Source: UBA1450 sp964452355 | GTDB lineage: Bacteria; Patescibacteriota; Microgenomatia; UBA1406; GWC2-37-13 | Direction: 5' to 3' | NCBI GenBank assembly: GCA_964452355.1 | Contig: CAYVKV010000002.1 | Location: 62,001 to 126,000, forward strand | DNA length: 64,000 nucleotides | Shown: positions 25,576-34,216 of the stretch, piece by piece | Numbering within the stretch: position 1 is the first letter of the stretch | Layout of the letters: every line of letters starts with the position of its first letter | Position numbers and translations under genes: made by a program | Notes under the pieces: generated by a model | The model's input: the letters and a program-made list of their open reading frames with translations, nothing else | Told to the model about the DNA's origin: nothing | The model's database searches: none

Positions 25576-26445
25576 TCAAAATTGAGATTTAATCAAAATT
25601 CCGGCAATCAAAGCCAACACTCCTGCAATTATTTTCACTTTAATATTCTCACGTTCTTTTAAAAAGACTATGCCAAATAGCACTGATAAAATGACCTGAG
25701 AGGTGAGAAGTACGACAACAATTCCCTTGTCTGGAGCGGTTTTATAAGCCATAAAGGAAAACATCATATAGAGTGAGCTCGTCCCACTCGCCAAGAAAAG
25801 ATTAATGACCGTACCTTTGAAATGAGTTATTACTATTGCATAATCTTTTTTAATGGTATTGAAGGAGACACATAAAATGATAAGTGCGGTTCCAAAAGAA
25901 GTAATCAGCAAATAAGCAGCAACACGTATTGATGTTGAAACATAAGCACTACCGACTTGAAACAAAGCAAATAGCATTGCCGATAGAACAATATAAAGAG
26001 CGCTTTTATTTATAGATACACTTCCTTTTTCATATTGAACCATGATAATTGCCGTAAGAAGAATGATCATGCCGATAACTTGTTGTGCTGAAAAAGTACT
26101 TTGTAAAAAGAGAACCGAAAGAATTCCTCCCCAAATGAGTATTGATGAAAAAATAATTTGCGTCACGCCTGAATCAAGTTTTTTCTGTCCAGCAAAATAA
26201 ACAATATTGCCAGCTACAGATGTAATGACGATAAGGGCAAGAGTAATCAAATTACTTTTCACCCCGGCAAAATCAAGTCCTCCAAGCAGTGGATTAAAAA
26301 GTAATATCAATAGTCCGGTACTTGCGGTCAAGAGAAATGAAAGGGTGATCGGAGAAACGGTATTATCGCGGCTTAAGCGCCTCGTTCCCAAGCTGTATAT
26401 TGCTCGAAAAATGATTGCTAAAAAAGTGAGAATGATCCAGTTCAT
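25576..26445 (-). CDS. EamA/DMT-family transporter
   Basis: 289 residues, about ten hydrophobic segments arranged as two EamA-like halves of five (1-135 and 145-289). The second half contains SGTSSLYMMFSFMAYKTAP and IVVVLLTSQVILSVLFGIVFLKERE, the latter ending in the conserved LxE/ERE feature of drug/metabolite transporters. Substrate cannot be inferred. Stands 130 bases upstream of ftsK on the same strand, and 130 bases downstream of the pnp stop with a terminator between. Confidence 0.82.
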   Translation of the reverse strand: MNWIILTFLAIIFRAIYSLGTRRLSRDNTVSPITLSFLLTASTGLLILLFNPLLGGLDFAGVKSNLITLALIVITSVAGNIVYFAGQKKLDSGVTQIIFSSILIWGGILSVLFLQSTFSAQQVIGMIILLTAIIMVQYEKGSVSINKSALYIVLSAMLFALFQVGSAYVSTSIRVAAYLLITSFGTALIILCVSFNTIKKDYAIVITHFKGTVINLFLASGTSSLYMMFSFMAYKTAPDKGIVVVLLTSQVILSVLFGIVFLKERENIKVKIIAGVLALIAGILIKSQF

Positions 26446-26513
26446 AGTTTCTTAGATTGTATATCAAAAAATCGTTTGATGCGATGATTACTACGACTGA
26501 ACAGAATTTTCTC

Positions 26514-26541
26514 AATAAAAAGACGGGGCAAAAGCCCCGTC
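26514..26541 (-). terminator. Rho-independent terminator after rpsO-pnp
   Basis: Perfect eight-base GC-rich stem GACGGGGC / GCCCCGTC (26534-26541 and 26522-26529) with a four-base loop, followed on the minus strand by TTTTTATT. It lies 32 bases past the pnp stop and is the clearest intrinsic terminator in the window. Confidence 0.92.
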
Positions 26542-26572
26542 CTTATTATGGTATTAATTAATACCTCTTCGC

Positions 26573-28798
26573 TTAGAACCGTCGAAGGTTGTCTCTTAGT
26601 TGAGGTCTACTATTTCGATCTCCTCGGTCATAACTTCCGCCGCCTTGACGACGACCATCTGATCCTTGTGGCTGTTCTTGAATCACAATTGGTGTGCCAT
26701 CGGGCATTGCAGTCATCTGAAGATTGATTCTTCCTTGACTGTCGATTTCATTGACTTTGACCTTTACTTTGTCTCCCACTGATACGATATCAGCAGGGTC
26801 TTTGACAAAGCCCGAACTCATCTTTGAAACATGAACCAATCCTTCTTTACCGGGAAGAACTTCGACAAATGCACCAAAGGCCATGATTCGTGTTACTGTT
26901 CCTTCAAATTCTTCACCTGGCTCAATTTCGCGGACTAAATTTTTGATGAACTCTATGGCTTCCGCGACTTTGGCGCGATCAACACCGGCGACCGTCACGA
27001 GTCCTTCATCATTGACATTTATTTCAGTGCCCGTATTTTCAATGATACTTCTGATCATCTTTCCGCCGGGACCGATCACGGTACCAATTAATTCTTTATT
27101 CAACTGTATTTCTTCAATACTTGGAGCATACTGAGAAATTTCTGCCTTTGGCTGTGATATGGCTTTATTCATCACCTCAATAATTTTGAGTCGCGCAGCT
27201 TGTGCTCGTGTCATGATCTCTTCGACCATTTCATCGGTAAGACCATTGTTTTTAACATCAAGTTGTACCGCAGTGACTCCCTCGGTTGTTCCGGTTACTT
27301 TGAAATCCATCTCTCCTGAGAAGTCTTCAATTCCCATGATGTCTGTCAATATGACATAGTTATCATCTGACATTGACATCATTCCCATTGCAATTCCCGC
27401 AACAGGACGCTTTATTGGTACACCTGCATCCATGAGCGCAAGTGATGATCCACAGGTTGATGCCATTGAAGTTGAGCCATTGGAAGTCAATACTTCTGAC
27501 ACAATATGGATAACATATGGAAATTCCTTTTGTGATGGAAGAACGGGAATCAGTGCTTTTTCGGCAAGTGCTCCATGTCCGATTTCACGTCGTGAGGTAA
27601 ATCCAATGCGACCTGTTTCTCCAACTGAATACAATGGAAAGTTGTAATGATGAATGTACCGTTTTTCTTCTTGCCCATTTGGTCCTTCTAAAAGCTGTTC
27701 AAGTCCGGGCGCACCAAGTGTGGCAACTGAAAGTACCTGCGTATCGCCGCGGGTAAACATTCCGGTGCCATGAGTTCGTGGCAAAATACCAATCTCAGCG
27801 CTGAGCTTTCGAATTTCATCGATTCCACGACCATCAATTCGCTTCTTGGTCTCGATAGTGTTGCTGCAGATCAGTTTTTTTGTCAAATAGTCAATTGCAT
27901 CAGCAATTGCCTTTTCCTCAAAATCTTCTCCGGTCACTTCCACCACTTTTTCAACAATTTTTGCAACAAACGAACCATCGTCAAACTCTTTTTCAAGTTT
28001 GTAATCAATGACTCCTTGCAGATCATCTTTAAAGGTGGTTGTCAAAATCTTTTTCAATTTTTCATCAACAACACTTTCAGATACGACTTCTTTTTCCTGA
28101 CCGATATCTTTTCGAACCTGCTCCATCATTTCGATGAGCTTCATGTTCTCTTGTTTTGCCAACTTTATTCCATCCTGAATTACTTCATTGGGAACTTCAT
28201 CAGAGGCAGTTTCAAGCATCATGACTTTGTTGTCACGATTTGAGGTGACAAAAAGATCGAGTGATGATTTTGCGTCTTGTGCCTGAGTTGGGTTGATGAC
28301 GAGTGTCTGGCTCTCATCAGCATCTCCATTGACATATCCGATTCGAGTTCCGGCAACGGGGCCATTCCACGGAGCGGGACACGCATGAAGTGCGGCAGAT
28401 ACTGCATTCAATGCAACAATCTCTGGGGCATGCTCTTTGTCAAGTGACATTAAGGTGATCACCACTTGGAGTTCACGTCGATATGTTTTTGGAAAAAGCG
28501 GACGAATTGAACGATCAATGATGCGACCTTTCAAAATGGCATCATCGGTCGGTCGACCTTCACGCTTTACCCAACGAGATCCTTTGATAATACCACCTGC
28601 ATAGAGGCGTTCGATATATTCCACCTGAAGAGGGAAATAATCAAGGTTCTTGTTTTCTTTTCCAATAGTAATAGCAACAAGAACGCACGTATCGCCCATT
28701 GAGGCAAATACAGATGATGTCGCGGCTTTCGCCATTTTCCCAAACTGAAGTTTGAGTGTGTGACCATCGACATCGATGGTTTTTTCGTATTGTTTCAT
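26573..28798 (-). CDS. pnp: polyribonucleotide nucleotidyltransferase
   Basis: Phosphorolytic 3'-5' exoribonuclease of mRNA decay. About 741 residues from the ATG at 28798 (MKQYEKTIDVDGHTLKLQFG); the extension to a TTG at 28843 is unlike the family and rejected. Domains in order: RNase PH-like 1 (to about 220), helical linker, RNase PH-like 2 (about 310-540, with GTGMFTRGDTQVLSVATLG and FSGEMDFKVTGT), KH (about 550-610, IGPGGKMIRSIIENT), S1 (about 620-690, GEEFEGTVTRIMAFGAFVEV), and a basic Arg/Gly-rich tail. Follows rpsO, the ancient rpsO-pnp pairing, with a structured leader between. Confidence 0.97.
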   Translation of the reverse strand: MKQYEKTIDVDGHTLKLQFGKMAKAATSSVFASMGDTCVLVAITIGKENKNLDYFPLQVEYIERLYAGGIIKGSRWVKREGRPTDDAILKGRIIDRSIRPLFPKTYRRELQVVITLMSLDKEHAPEIVALNAVSAALHACPAPWNGPVAGTRIGYVNGDADESQTLVINPTQAQDAKSSLDLFVTSNRDNKVMMLETASDEVPNEVIQDGIKLAKQENMKLIEMMEQVRKDIGQEKEVVSESVVDEKLKKILTTTFKDDLQGVIDYKLEKEFDDGSFVAKIVEKVVEVTGEDFEEKAIADAIDYLTKKLICSNTIETKKRIDGRGIDEIRKLSAEIGILPRTHGTGMFTRGDTQVLSVATLGAPGLEQLLEGPNGQEEKRYIHHYNFPLYSVGETGRIGFTSRREIGHGALAEKALIPVLPSQKEFPYVIHIVSEVLTSNGSTSMASTCGSSLALMDAGVPIKRPVAGIAMGMMSMSDDNYVILTDIMGIEDFSGEMDFKVTGTTEGVTAVQLDVKNNGLTDEMVEEIMTRAQAARLKIIEVMNKAISQPKAEISQYAPSIEEIQLNKELIGTVIGPGGKMIRSIIENTGTEINVNDEGLVTVAGVDRAKVAEAIEFIKNLVREIEPGEEFEGTVTRIMAFGAFVEVLPGKEGLVHVSKMSSGFVKDPADIVSVGDKVKVKVNEIDSQGRINLQMTAMPDGTPIVIQEQPQGSDGRRQGGGSYDRGDRNSRPQLRDNLRRF

Positions 28799-28846
28799 AA
28801 CAATAAATGTGTGAGAAAGAGTTCGTGCAGATGCGTATTGCAAACG

Positions 28847-28936
28847 TTACTAACTTTTTGGTAGTAATGAATTCGTGTAACGCGTATCGTCAAGTGAACA
28901 ACGGTAGTGTTATTCAATTAACGTTATACGCTACAC
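28847..28936 (-). promoter_or_regulatory. structured rpsO-pnp leader with long stem-loop
   Basis: In the minus-strand transcript, 28936-28875 folds into a stem of about 25 pairs: GUGUA with UACAC, GCGUAU with AUACGC, then 14 of 15 further pairs closing on a six-base loop, with two-base bulges. Two CA mismatches in the DNA reading become GU pairs only in the sense transcript, which supports an RNA role. A second small hairpin lies at 28847-28867. In E. coli a comparable pnp leader stem is cut by RNase III for autoregulation; the analogy is inference. Confidence 0.7.
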
Positions 28937-28968
28937 ACCTCTTGCGAAGATTCTTTCTTAAATAATAA

Positions 28969-29244
28969 TTATTTCTTAAGCCCTACTTTTTTAATGAGCA
29001 CCTTGTACCGTTTTTCGTCAAGTTTTTGAAGGTAATTGAGAATTCTTCTTCGTTTTGCGATCACTTTAAGAAGACCCCGTCTTGAATGATTGTCTTTTTT
29101 GTTTCCTTCAAGATGACTCGACAAACGAGTAATTTTAAATGAAAGAAGTGCAACTTGTACTTCAGGGGATCCGGTATCGCCCGTTTTTTGAGCGAATGTA
29201 TCGATTATCTCTTGTTTACTTTCGGGTAACGGTGCAGATGCCAT
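28969..29244 (-). CDS. rpsO: 30S ribosomal protein S15
   Basis: 91 residues, standard length. Seen: FAQKTGDTGSPEVQVALLS (16S rRNA contact), ITRLSSHLEGNKKDNHSRRGL, and the terminal LLKVIAKRRRILNYLQK. Binds the central domain of 16S rRNA as a primary assembly protein. First gene of rpsO-pnp. TATAAT-like sequence exists upstream on the minus strand near 29325, about 80 bases before the ATG. Confidence 0.98.
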   Translation of the reverse strand: MASAPLPESKQEIIDTFAQKTGDTGSPEVQVALLSFKITRLSSHLEGNKKDNHSRRGLLKVIAKRRRILNYLQKLDEKRYKVLIKKVGLKK

Positions 29245-29358
29245 TATATTTTGTGTTTTAATAACAAATAAAAAAATGCCTTTTGTAAGTAAATTACTTA
29301 CATTTAAAGCAATGTGAAGAATTATAATTGATATAGATTAAAGTTGCAACCTTATATC

Positions 29359-29682
29359 ATGCAGTCCCAAAGATTATCACGACAGCGCACTCAATCGATC
29401 AAGCCTTTCTTACTCCTTTTCTTAATCATCATTCTGTCCGCGATCATTTTGTTTGTACCACCTACAAATATCGCAATTATCCTCTGCTTAGTCATACTCA
29501 TGAGTACAATCGCATATCTTTCTTCTACCTATTTTCTCTCAAAAAAAAGACAAATAATGGTAACTTCTTTTGTTTTTCTATCGCTTTGTATGAGTTACCT
29601 TCTTGGGTTTGAAATATTCAATACATTGCTCCTTCTATCATTTATAATAGTTGTGGCAAAGCTATTTCCCAATAAATCATGA
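29359..29682 (+). CDS. small membrane protein of unknown function
   Basis: About 107 residues from the ATG at 29359 (a TTG at 29344 is also in frame). After a basic N-terminus (QRLSRQRTQSIK) come four hydrophobic stretches: FLLLFLIIILSAIILFVP, IAIILCLVILMSTIAYLSS, a segment around VTSFVFLSLCMSYLL and LLLLSFIIVVAKLF. No recognised family. The stop overlaps the metG start by four bases, so it is probably cotranslated with methionyl-tRNA synthetase; no functional link is apparent. Confidence 0.6.
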   Translation: MQSQRLSRQRTQSIKPFLLLFLIIILSAIILFVPPTNIAIILCLVILMSTIAYLSSTYFLSKKRQIMVTSFVFLSLCMSYLLGFEIFNTLLLLSFIIVVAKLFPNKS

Positions 29683-31091
29683 CAAATAAATATATCACCA
29701 CCACCACGCCATATGTAAATTCAGATCCACACATTGGCTTTGCGCTCGAAATTATTCAAGCCGATACATGGGCGCGGGCTCAGAAACTTTCGGGGAATGA
29801 AGTAACATTTAATACCGGAACTGATGAGCATGGCGCAAAAATTTATGAAAAAGCGGTAGAACAAAAAAAAGATCCTCAAACGTATGTTGATGAATACGCC
29901 GAAAAATTCAAACATCTGAAAGAGCTTCTCAATCTCAGCTTCACAAACTTTATTCGAACAACAAATCCTGATCATAAGAAAGCAGCACAAGAGTTTTGGA
30001 CAAGATGCGCAAAAAAGGGAGACATATATAAAGATACATATAAGATCAAATATTGTGTCGGATGCGAATTGGGAAAAACTGACTCTGAGCTTGAAGATGG
30101 TAAATGTCCCCTGCACCCCAATCGTGAAGTTGATATCATCGAAGAGGAAAACTATTTTTTTAGATTCTCTAACTATCAGGCTCAACTTCTTAAGTTATAC
30201 AACGATCACCCTGATTTTGTCATGCCGGCACACCGACTTGAGGAAATTCGTAATTTTGTGACAGCTGGTCTTGAAGATTTTAGTATCTCCCGAATTAAGA
30301 GTAAGATGCCGTGGGGCATACCGGTCCCCGGTGATGAAGAACACGTGATGTATGTCTGGTTTGATGCGTTGATTAATTATATTTCAACTCTAGGATGGCC
30401 CAACGACCAAGAAAATTTTGAGAAAAATTGGCCCGGCGTCCAAGTTGCGGGAAAAGACAATTTGAGACAGCAGTCTGCCATGTGGCAAGCAATGCTTTTG
30501 TCAGCAGACCTTCCTCCATCCAAGCAAATCTTTATTCATGGCTTTATCAGTATGAATGGACAGAAAATCAGCAAGTCAACCGGCAATATCGTAGATCCCG
30601 TAGAACTGGTCAATAAGTATGGCATAGATGCGACCCGATATTATCTTCTTCGAGAGATTCCGGCACTTGACGATGGTGACTTTTCATATGATCGCATGGA
30701 GCAACTCTATGATGCAGATCTTGCAAATGAACTTGGAAATCTGGTCTCAAGAGTGACAACCATGGCGGCCAAAGATGAACTGGAAATAACAATCCAGAAT
30801 GAATCTCCCGATGAAAACATTGTAAAAATGATTGAACTGTTTGGATTCAATGAAGCCTTGGAACAATTGTGGAATGAAATTAAAGTAATAAATAAAGAAA
30901 TAAACGATGCAAAACCATGGAGCCTCGAAGCCAAGAACCGTAAGAACGTACTTGAAACATGGCTCAAAAAAATTCACAACCTCGGACTCAATCTTGCACC
31001 ATTTCTCCCAGAAACATCTGAAAGAATTCTGAAGGTGACATCGGGAAAGATTGAGAAGATTGAGCCACTTTTCCCAAGATTGAAAAAATAA
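29679..31091 (+). CDS. metG: methionyl-tRNA synthetase
   Basis: Charges tRNA-Met. 470 residues, class I synthetase, without the C-terminal EMAP-like dimerisation domain found in longer forms. Seen: TTPYVNSDPHIGFALEI with the HIGH motif as HIGF near residue 17, TGTDEHGAKIYEKA, a zinc knuckle with CVGC and a single later Cys-Pro (KCPLHPN), YVWFDALINYISTLGWP, and KMSKS as ISKSTGN near residue 294. The reduced number of knuckle cysteines suggests a one-zinc or partial knuckle type. Overlaps the preceding membrane-protein gene by four bases. Confidence 0.96.
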   Translation: MTNKYITTTTPYVNSDPHIGFALEIIQADTWARAQKLSGNEVTFNTGTDEHGAKIYEKAVEQKKDPQTYVDEYAEKFKHLKELLNLSFTNFIRTTNPDHKKAAQEFWTRCAKKGDIYKDTYKIKYCVGCELGKTDSELEDGKCPLHPNREVDIIEEENYFFRFSNYQAQLLKLYNDHPDFVMPAHRLEEIRNFVTAGLEDFSISRIKSKMPWGIPVPGDEEHVMYVWFDALINYISTLGWPNDQENFEKNWPGVQVAGKDNLRQQSAMWQAMLLSADLPPSKQIFIHGFISMNGQKISKSTGNIVDPVELVNKYGIDATRYYLLREIPALDDGDFSYDRMEQLYDADLANELGNLVSRVTTMAAKDELEITIQNESPDENIVKMIELFGFNEALEQLWNEIKVINKEINDAKPWSLEAKNRKNVLETWLKKIHNLGLNLAPFLPETSERILKVTSGKIEKIEPLFPRLKK

Positions 31092-31149
31092 TCATTCGAT
31101 CGGTAACTTCTTCCTCATCTCAACTGCAAAAAACGATACTTTACTAATG

Positions 31150-31155
31150 TATAAT
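31150..31155 (+). promoter_or_regulatory. -10 box (TATAAT) of the PBP1A gene
   Basis: TATAAT lies nine bases before the ATG at 31165 and overlaps an upstream in-frame ATG at 31147, which argues that 31165 is the real start. Near-leaderless transcript predicted. Confidence 0.45.
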
Positions 31156-31164
31156 AATATTCTG

Positions 31165-33411
31165 ATGAAACGCTTGCTCAACTATCTCAAATTCCACAAG
31201 TCTAAACACTTTTCAAAACTATGGGTGTTCTCCTTTGTGGGTCTTGGAGGACTTGCCGTATTTTGGATCGCGGCAATTTTTATCTACTTCTATATTTTTA
31301 AGGGACTTCCCTCTCCCTATTCACTCAAAGATTACAAAGCGGTGCCGATTTCAAGTCAGATTTATGACCGAAATGGCAAACTTCTATACGAAGTGTATCG
31401 AGAAGAAAATCGAACGCCGGTCAAGTTAAATACCCTTCCAGACTATCTTATAAAGGCAACGATTGCGGTTGAAGACAAAGATTTTTATAAACATGGTGGT
31501 GTCTCGTTTGTCTCGGGAATTTTGAGAGCGGTAAAAGAAAATTTGCAAAACAGTAGTCTTCAGGGAGGTTCAACTATTACACAACAACTCGTGAAAAGTG
31601 CATTGCTTACTCCTGAACGAACCATACAGCGTAAATTAAAGGAAGTCATTTTAGCATTATGGGTAGAGCAAATTTTTTCAAAAGATGAAATTTTGGAGAT
31701 GTATTTAAACCAAGTGCCCTATGGCGGATCATCTTATGGCATTGGTCAGGCAGCAAAAACATACTTTGAAAAAACCCCTGATGAACTTGAGCTACATGAA
31801 GCTGCGATGCTTGCGGGACTTCCCCAGGCACCAACCACCTACTCACCACACACCAATCCCGATCGTGCAAAAGTACGGCGAGATCATGTCTTAAGAAATA
31901 TGTTTGAACAGGGGTACATTACTCAACAACAGATTGATGCAGCGCTTAAAAAACCTGTCGTAGTGCTTCCCCCAAAAACGGAGATCAAAGCTCCCCATTT
32001 TGTATTTGAAGTTAAAAAGCTCTTGGAGCAAGAGTATGGACTTAAACAACTTGAGGAAGGGGGCCTCAAGGTTACGACCACTCTCGATCTTGATATTCAA
32101 GAAGAGGCTGAAAGAATCGTTCAAGAGGAAATAGAAGATCTTGCGCGGTACAAAGTTACCAATGGAGCAGTTCTCGTGACTCGCCCACCAACCGGCGAAA
32201 TTCTTGCCATGGTTGGATCAGTAAACTATTTTGATGGTGGATCAGGAGCATTTAATGTGACGACCTCCGGAACTCGTCAACCGGGATCTTCAATCAAGCC
32301 GATCAACTATGCCGTCGGAATCGATCGTGGAATAGTCACCGCATCAACCATGTTTCTTGATGTGCCGACCTGTTTCTCAAATCCCGGACAACCGAAAGCA
32401 TATTGTCCAAAAAACTATGACAATACATTTCACGGACCGGTTCAGCTGAGATACGCACTCGCCAATTCTTACAATATCCCCGCGGTCAAAATGCTGGCAT
32501 TCAATGGTGTTGAAGATTTTATTGCATCCTCATCGGCATTTTTAATTGAATCATTCAAGGACCCCACGCGATATGGTCTTTCTCTTACCCTTGGTGGTGG
32601 TGAGGTTGCTATGACTGAGATGGCACAAGCATTTTCGGCATTTGCAAATCAAGGACGTCCACGAAAACTTAATTATGTTCTTAAAGTTCAAGACAAGTCG
32701 GGTAAAACCTTGTATGAATACAAAGACTACAACTTTGTTCAGGATATAAAAAAACCCATTGACCGACCAAATTATCTTTCAATGAAAACAGAAAAAGCCA
32801 TCTCAGAAGGCACGGCATTTATCATTTCACATATTCTCGCAGATAACGGCGCTCGCACCTCCGCATTTGGACCAAACTCTGAATTGGTGGTAAAAAATCA
32901 AACGGTATCAGTTAAGACCGGAACAACCAATGATTTGCGAGATAACTGGACGATTGGGTATACTCCCAATTTTGCAGTGACGGTTTGGGTTGGAAACAAT
33001 GATTTCACCCCAATGGCGGCAGGAATTGCTTCGGGTCTTACCGGTGCATCTCCGATCTGGAATAAGATGATGACATATCTTGTGGAAAATCAACCGGATC
33101 TTCCTCCGATCAAACCTTCAACGGTAATAGGCGCTCAGGTATGCTCAGACACGGGCGTACTGGCAGGAAAACAGGAAGGTGGTTATAACTGCCCCACACG
33201 ATTTGAATATTTGATTCAAGGGACAAACTCAACAGCAAACGTGTATAAAAAGCAGGTCCCCGTGAACAAAGACACTGATCAATACCTCCCTGATCCAAAT
33301 AATCCTGCAGTCGAGATGCGTGAAAAAACCGTGCTAAAGGATATGTTTGGTGAATATTGTGTGGATTGTAATCATGAAGGAGAATCTCGCCAAAATGTCA
33401 CTATTCAGTAA
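31165..33411 (+). CDS. class A penicillin-binding protein (PBP1A-like)
   Basis: Bifunctional wall polymerase of about 748 residues. Membrane anchor at about 18-45 (VFSFVGLGGLAVFWIAAIFI); glycosyltransferase-51 domain at about 70-245 with catalytic Glu in TIAVEDKDFYKHGG and GGSTITQQLVKSALL; transpeptidase domain from about 320 with SxxK in RQPGSSIKPINYA, SYN in LANSYNIPAVK and KTG in VKTGTTNDLRDN. The C-terminal 60 residues carry four cysteines (CSDTG, NCPTR, EYCVDC), possibly disulfide pairs or a metal site outside the cell. Cotranscribed with dtd (15-base gap). Confidence 0.94.
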   Translation: MKRLLNYLKFHKSKHFSKLWVFSFVGLGGLAVFWIAAIFIYFYIFKGLPSPYSLKDYKAVPISSQIYDRNGKLLYEVYREENRTPVKLNTLPDYLIKATIAVEDKDFYKHGGVSFVSGILRAVKENLQNSSLQGGSTITQQLVKSALLTPERTIQRKLKEVILALWVEQIFSKDEILEMYLNQVPYGGSSYGIGQAAKTYFEKTPDELELHEAAMLAGLPQAPTTYSPHTNPDRAKVRRDHVLRNMFEQGYITQQQIDAALKKPVVVLPPKTEIKAPHFVFEVKKLLEQEYGLKQLEEGGLKVTTTLDLDIQEEAERIVQEEIEDLARYKVTNGAVLVTRPPTGEILAMVGSVNYFDGGSGAFNVTTSGTRQPGSSIKPINYAVGIDRGIVTASTMFLDVPTCFSNPGQPKAYCPKNYDNTFHGPVQLRYALANSYNIPAVKMLAFNGVEDFIASSSAFLIESFKDPTRYGLSLTLGGGEVAMTEMAQAFSAFANQGRPRKLNYVLKVQDKSGKTLYEYKDYNFVQDIKKPIDRPNYLSMKTEKAISEGTAFIISHILADNGARTSAFGPNSELVVKNQTVSVKTGTTNDLRDNWTIGYTPNFAVTVWVGNNDFTPMAAGIASGLTGASPIWNKMMTYLVENQPDLPPIKPSTVIGAQVCSDTGVLAGKQEGGYNCPTRFEYLIQGTNSTANVYKKQVPVNKDTDQYLPDPNNPAVEMREKTVLKDMFGEYCVDCNHEGESRQNVTIQ

Positions 33412-33426
33412 CTTTTCACCATCAAC

Positions 33427-33873
33427 ATGATCGCTCTTATCCAACGAGTAACCAAAGGCTCAGTCACAATCGAAGATAAACTTCTTTCATCAATCGATCA
33501 TGGATATGTCGTTTTGCTGGGAATCTTCAAAGAAGATACTGAAAAAGATATCGAAAAACTTATTCCAAAAATCTTAAACCTCCGAATTATAAATGATGAA
33601 AATGGCGTAATGAATAAATCAATACTGGAGACAAACGGAGAACTATTGGTCGTCTCACAATTTACGCTTTGTGCTGATACAAAAAAAGGAAGACGACCAT
33701 CATATATCAATGCAATGAAGCCGGAAAGTGCAAAAATCCTCTATGAACTTTTTGTTCGACAACTTTCTCGTGAAAATATTCCTGTCAAAACGGGAGTGTT
33801 TGGAGGATTGATGCGGGTTGAGGTAGTAAATGATGGACCGGTGACAATACTACTTGATAGTAACATACTATAG
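33427..33873 (+). CDS. dtd: D-aminoacyl-tRNA deacylase
   Basis: Hydrolyses D-aminoacyl-tRNA and Gly-tRNA-Ala as a translation proofreader. 148 residues, standard. Seen: MIALIQRVTKGSVTIE with the QRV motif, LVVSQFTLCADTKKGRRPSY with the SQxTLxAD site, and VEVVNDGPVTILLDS with the cross-subunit Gly-Pro motif NxGPxT. The VFGGLMRVEV segment replaces the usual VFGAxMxVxL. Follows PBP1A by 15 bases. Confidence 0.96.
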   Translation: MIALIQRVTKGSVTIEDKLLSSIDHGYVVLLGIFKEDTEKDIEKLIPKILNLRIINDENGVMNKSILETNGELLVVSQFTLCADTKKGRRPSYINAMKPESAKILYELFVRQLSRENIPVKTGVFGGLMRVEVVNDGPVTILLDSNIL

Positions 33874-33882
33874 GTATATAAT
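33854..33882 (+). promoter_or_regulatory. promoter TTGATA-17-TATAAT inside the end of dtd
   Basis: -35 TTGATA (33854-33859), 17-base spacer, -10 TATAAT (33877-33882), six bases before the ATG at 33889. Near-consensus, with a leaderless start predicted for the 102-residue gene. Confidence 0.72.
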
Positions 33883-33888
33883 ACTTCT

Positions 33889-34197
33889 ATGAATATTGAA
33901 TTATTTGGAACACAAATTCAAAAAATAGAAGGTAAAATTATCATCGTTGAAGGTGCTACTCCTGTGAATTGGGTTGAATGGAGCAGATTACAAGATCAAC
34001 TTATCTCACTTAAACAGAAACGGGATGAATCAGCTATTCTTGATGATGCACAAACTCGATGGGATACTATGAGTCCAAAAGAACGTGACGTTTATCAAAT
34101 CCGCCCGGAATCTCTTGACGATTTTAGAGGATCTGCTGGACCGGTGTTGGGAGGACATGAGTCAGATAACCCGGATAATAAACCTAACTGGGACTGA
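33889..34197 (+). CDS. hypothetical protein, 102 residues
   Basis: Family not recognised. Soluble, begins MNIELFGTQIQKIEGKIII, followed by a predicted helix (SRLQDQLISLKQKRDESAIL) and an acidic Asp/Asn/Pro-rich tail (GGHESDNPDNKPNWD). No membrane segment, no Cys. It has its own strong promoter and converges with the amidase gene 19 bases away. The N-terminal part could be a small beta-strand pair plus helix; no function can be assigned. Confidence 0.6.
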   Translation: MNIELFGTQIQKIEGKIIIVEGATPVNWVEWSRLQDQLISLKQKRDESAILDDAQTRWDTMSPKERDVYQIRPESLDDFRGSAGPVLGGHESDNPDNKPNWD

Positions 34198-34216
34198 TAA
34201 GTTACCATTCACAGGT

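Noticed and set aside
27770..28243. 157-codon open frame on the plus strand
   Set aside because: Antisense to pnp; its Phe/Asn-rich translation reflects codon bias of the complementary strand.
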